Positions 63,216 through 64,000 of a stretch of 64,000 nucleotides of DNA are shown piece after piece (within the stretch, counting starts at the first letter, position 1; each line of letters begins with the position of its first letter). The stretch is from Chitinophagaceae bacterium IBVUCB2. GTDB taxonomy: Bacteria; Bacteroidota; Bacteroidia; Chitinophagales; Chitinophagaceae. The position numbers and the translations under genes are program-made. Location: contig NFUV01000002.1 in assembly GCA_002127295.1 (NCBI GenBank), positions 1,116,001 to 1,180,000 on the forward strand. Reading direction: 5' to 3'. The notes beneath the pieces were generated by a model. It was not told the DNA's origin. It worked only from the letters and a program-made list of their open reading frames with translations, and searched no databases.

Positions 63216-64000
63216 TCAGATAGATTCATAGAAATTCAGCAACTTTTTTTCTTCCAGTTGCCAATTAAATTCTTCTCTTGCTTTAAGACAATTCTCCTTA
63301 AGCCTGGTATGTAAAACATTATTATCAAGTAAATTGTTCAAAGCAGCAGCAATTTTAGCCGGAGATAGGTCGTCAATAAGCACCGCTACTTCATATTCCT
63401 CGTTTATTTTTTGATACTCAGGGTAGTTCATTGTTAGCTGTGGAAGCCCTGCATGTATATAATCAAAGAATTTATTGGGTAGTGCTAAATATTGATTTAA
63501 GCCCTTTTTTTCTGCAATCGCAACCCCAATGTAAGCTTGTTGTGAAACTTGCCAGAGCTTATCAGGAGATAGCATTCCCATAAGCTCAATTTTGTTTTCT
63601 ACTCCGTGCTGTGAGATTAAATTTTTTAGCTGTTCCATAAAGTTGCCATCTCCACAAATGAGTAAACGGCAATTCACCAGTTTCATAGCAGGAATGAGGT
63701 ATTCAAACCCTCTTGCTTCGTTCACGGCTCCCTGGTACAAAATAAATTTTTCTATCGATGCAGAAGCGTTTAATTCTTTTAGCACCGGCATATTGCGGAT
63801 TGTTTGATATACTACTCCATATCGGTGATGGAATTCTTGTGCAATGCCGGCGCTGACAGTGTATCCGTATTTAAATTTTGGAACAAGCTTTTTTTCAACC
63901 CGGAGCCAGATTTTTTGGATAGCTGGCCGGGTAATTACTTCCTTCAACTCAGTAAATAATTCATGTGCATCATATACACGGGGAATACCTTTAACTTTTG
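63216..64000 (-). CDS. Glycosyltransferase (GT4-like), 5' end beyond the window
   Basis: The frame is open to the right edge: upstream of a TTG at 63947 it continues without stop through YDAHELFTE, a stretch common near residue 100 of group 1 glycosyltransferases, so the true start lies beyond 64000. About 260 residues of the C-terminal domain are visible, with LLICGDGNFMEQLKNLI, PDKLWQVSQQAYIGVAIAEKKGLNQYLALPNKFFDYIHAGLP (E and N/K residues of the nucleotide-sugar site) and LREKLKENC-like helices near the end. It precedes the other glycosyltransferase by two bases. Confidence 0.82.
   Translation of the reverse strand, partial: KVKGIPRVYDAHELFTELKEVITRPAIQKIWLRVEKKLVPKFKYGYTVSAGIAQEFHHRYGVVYQTIRNMPVLKELNASASIEKFILYQGAVNEARGFEYLIPAMKLVNCRLLICGDGNFMEQLKNLISQHGVENKIELMGMLSPDKLWQVSQQAYIGVAIAEKKGLNQYLALPNKFFDYIHAGLPQLTMNYPEYQKINEEYEVAVLIDDLSPAKIAAALNNLLDNNVLHTRLKENCLKAREEFNWQLEEKKLLNFYESI

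Overview
The window is a chromosomal segment of a Bacteroidota bacterium, most likely Chitinophagia (Chitinophagaceae-like). I infer this from AT-rich DNA, many predicted outer-membrane and TonB-dependent proteins with carboxypeptidase-like N-terminal domains, a type IX secretion (T9SS) cargo with a gliding-type C-terminal domain beside a PorP/SprF gene, DUF5686 and DUF2279 proteins, and Bacteroidota-style promoters (-7 box TAnnTTTG). I see no rRNA, tRNA, insertion sequence, prophage or CRISPR array, and after start corrections no gene-free stretch exceeds 300 bases.

Layout. 1-5.3 kb: 3' -truncated aldehyde dehydrogenase (mmsA-like), trmH, thioredoxin-like proteins, a YihY/BrkB membrane protein and mltG. 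5.4-9.9 kb: a minus-strand operon miaB > sigma-54 activator > lptE > TPR-like protein > secG, closed by a strong terminator. 10-12.4 kb: outer-membrane beta-barrel receptor. 12.7-23.8 kb: a three-gene plus-strand unit coding for an exported TPR-CHAT protease-like protein, a 2397-residue T9SS surface protein (12 kelch-like repeats, Ig-like domains, 16 copies of a 52-residue repeat, PKD, type B sorting domain) and its PorP/SprF partner. 23.8-31.9 kb: small conserved proteins, two Fe-S proteins that probably work together, an ATP-grasp protein, a Crp/Fnr regulator, a LysE exporter and a DUF2279 protein. 32-37.9 kb: phosphosugar mutase, pcm, two AT-rich orphan genes, M48 protease and LemA. 38-47.9 kb: penicillin acylase family protein, DUF5686 protein, trhO, sensor histidine kinase, lactonase-type propeller, lipoprotein. 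48-52.8 kb: purC, TonB-dependent receptor, methyltransferase.

52.9-56.2 kb holds an unusual cluster: two paralogous membrane-anchored coiled-coil proteins flank a signal-peptide-bearing protein whose two glycine-rich phosphate-binding-like motifs resemble the actin/Hsp70/Ppx (ASKHA) fold. 56.4-64 kb: holA, lipoprotein, ribF, purM, ftsE and three glycosyltransferases, the last cut by the window edge.

Most housekeeping calls rest on clear motifs. The two places most likely to repay work are the CHAT/T9SS/PorP unit and the exported ASKHA-like/coiled-coil cluster. All functional statements are from reading the sequence; no database search was possible.
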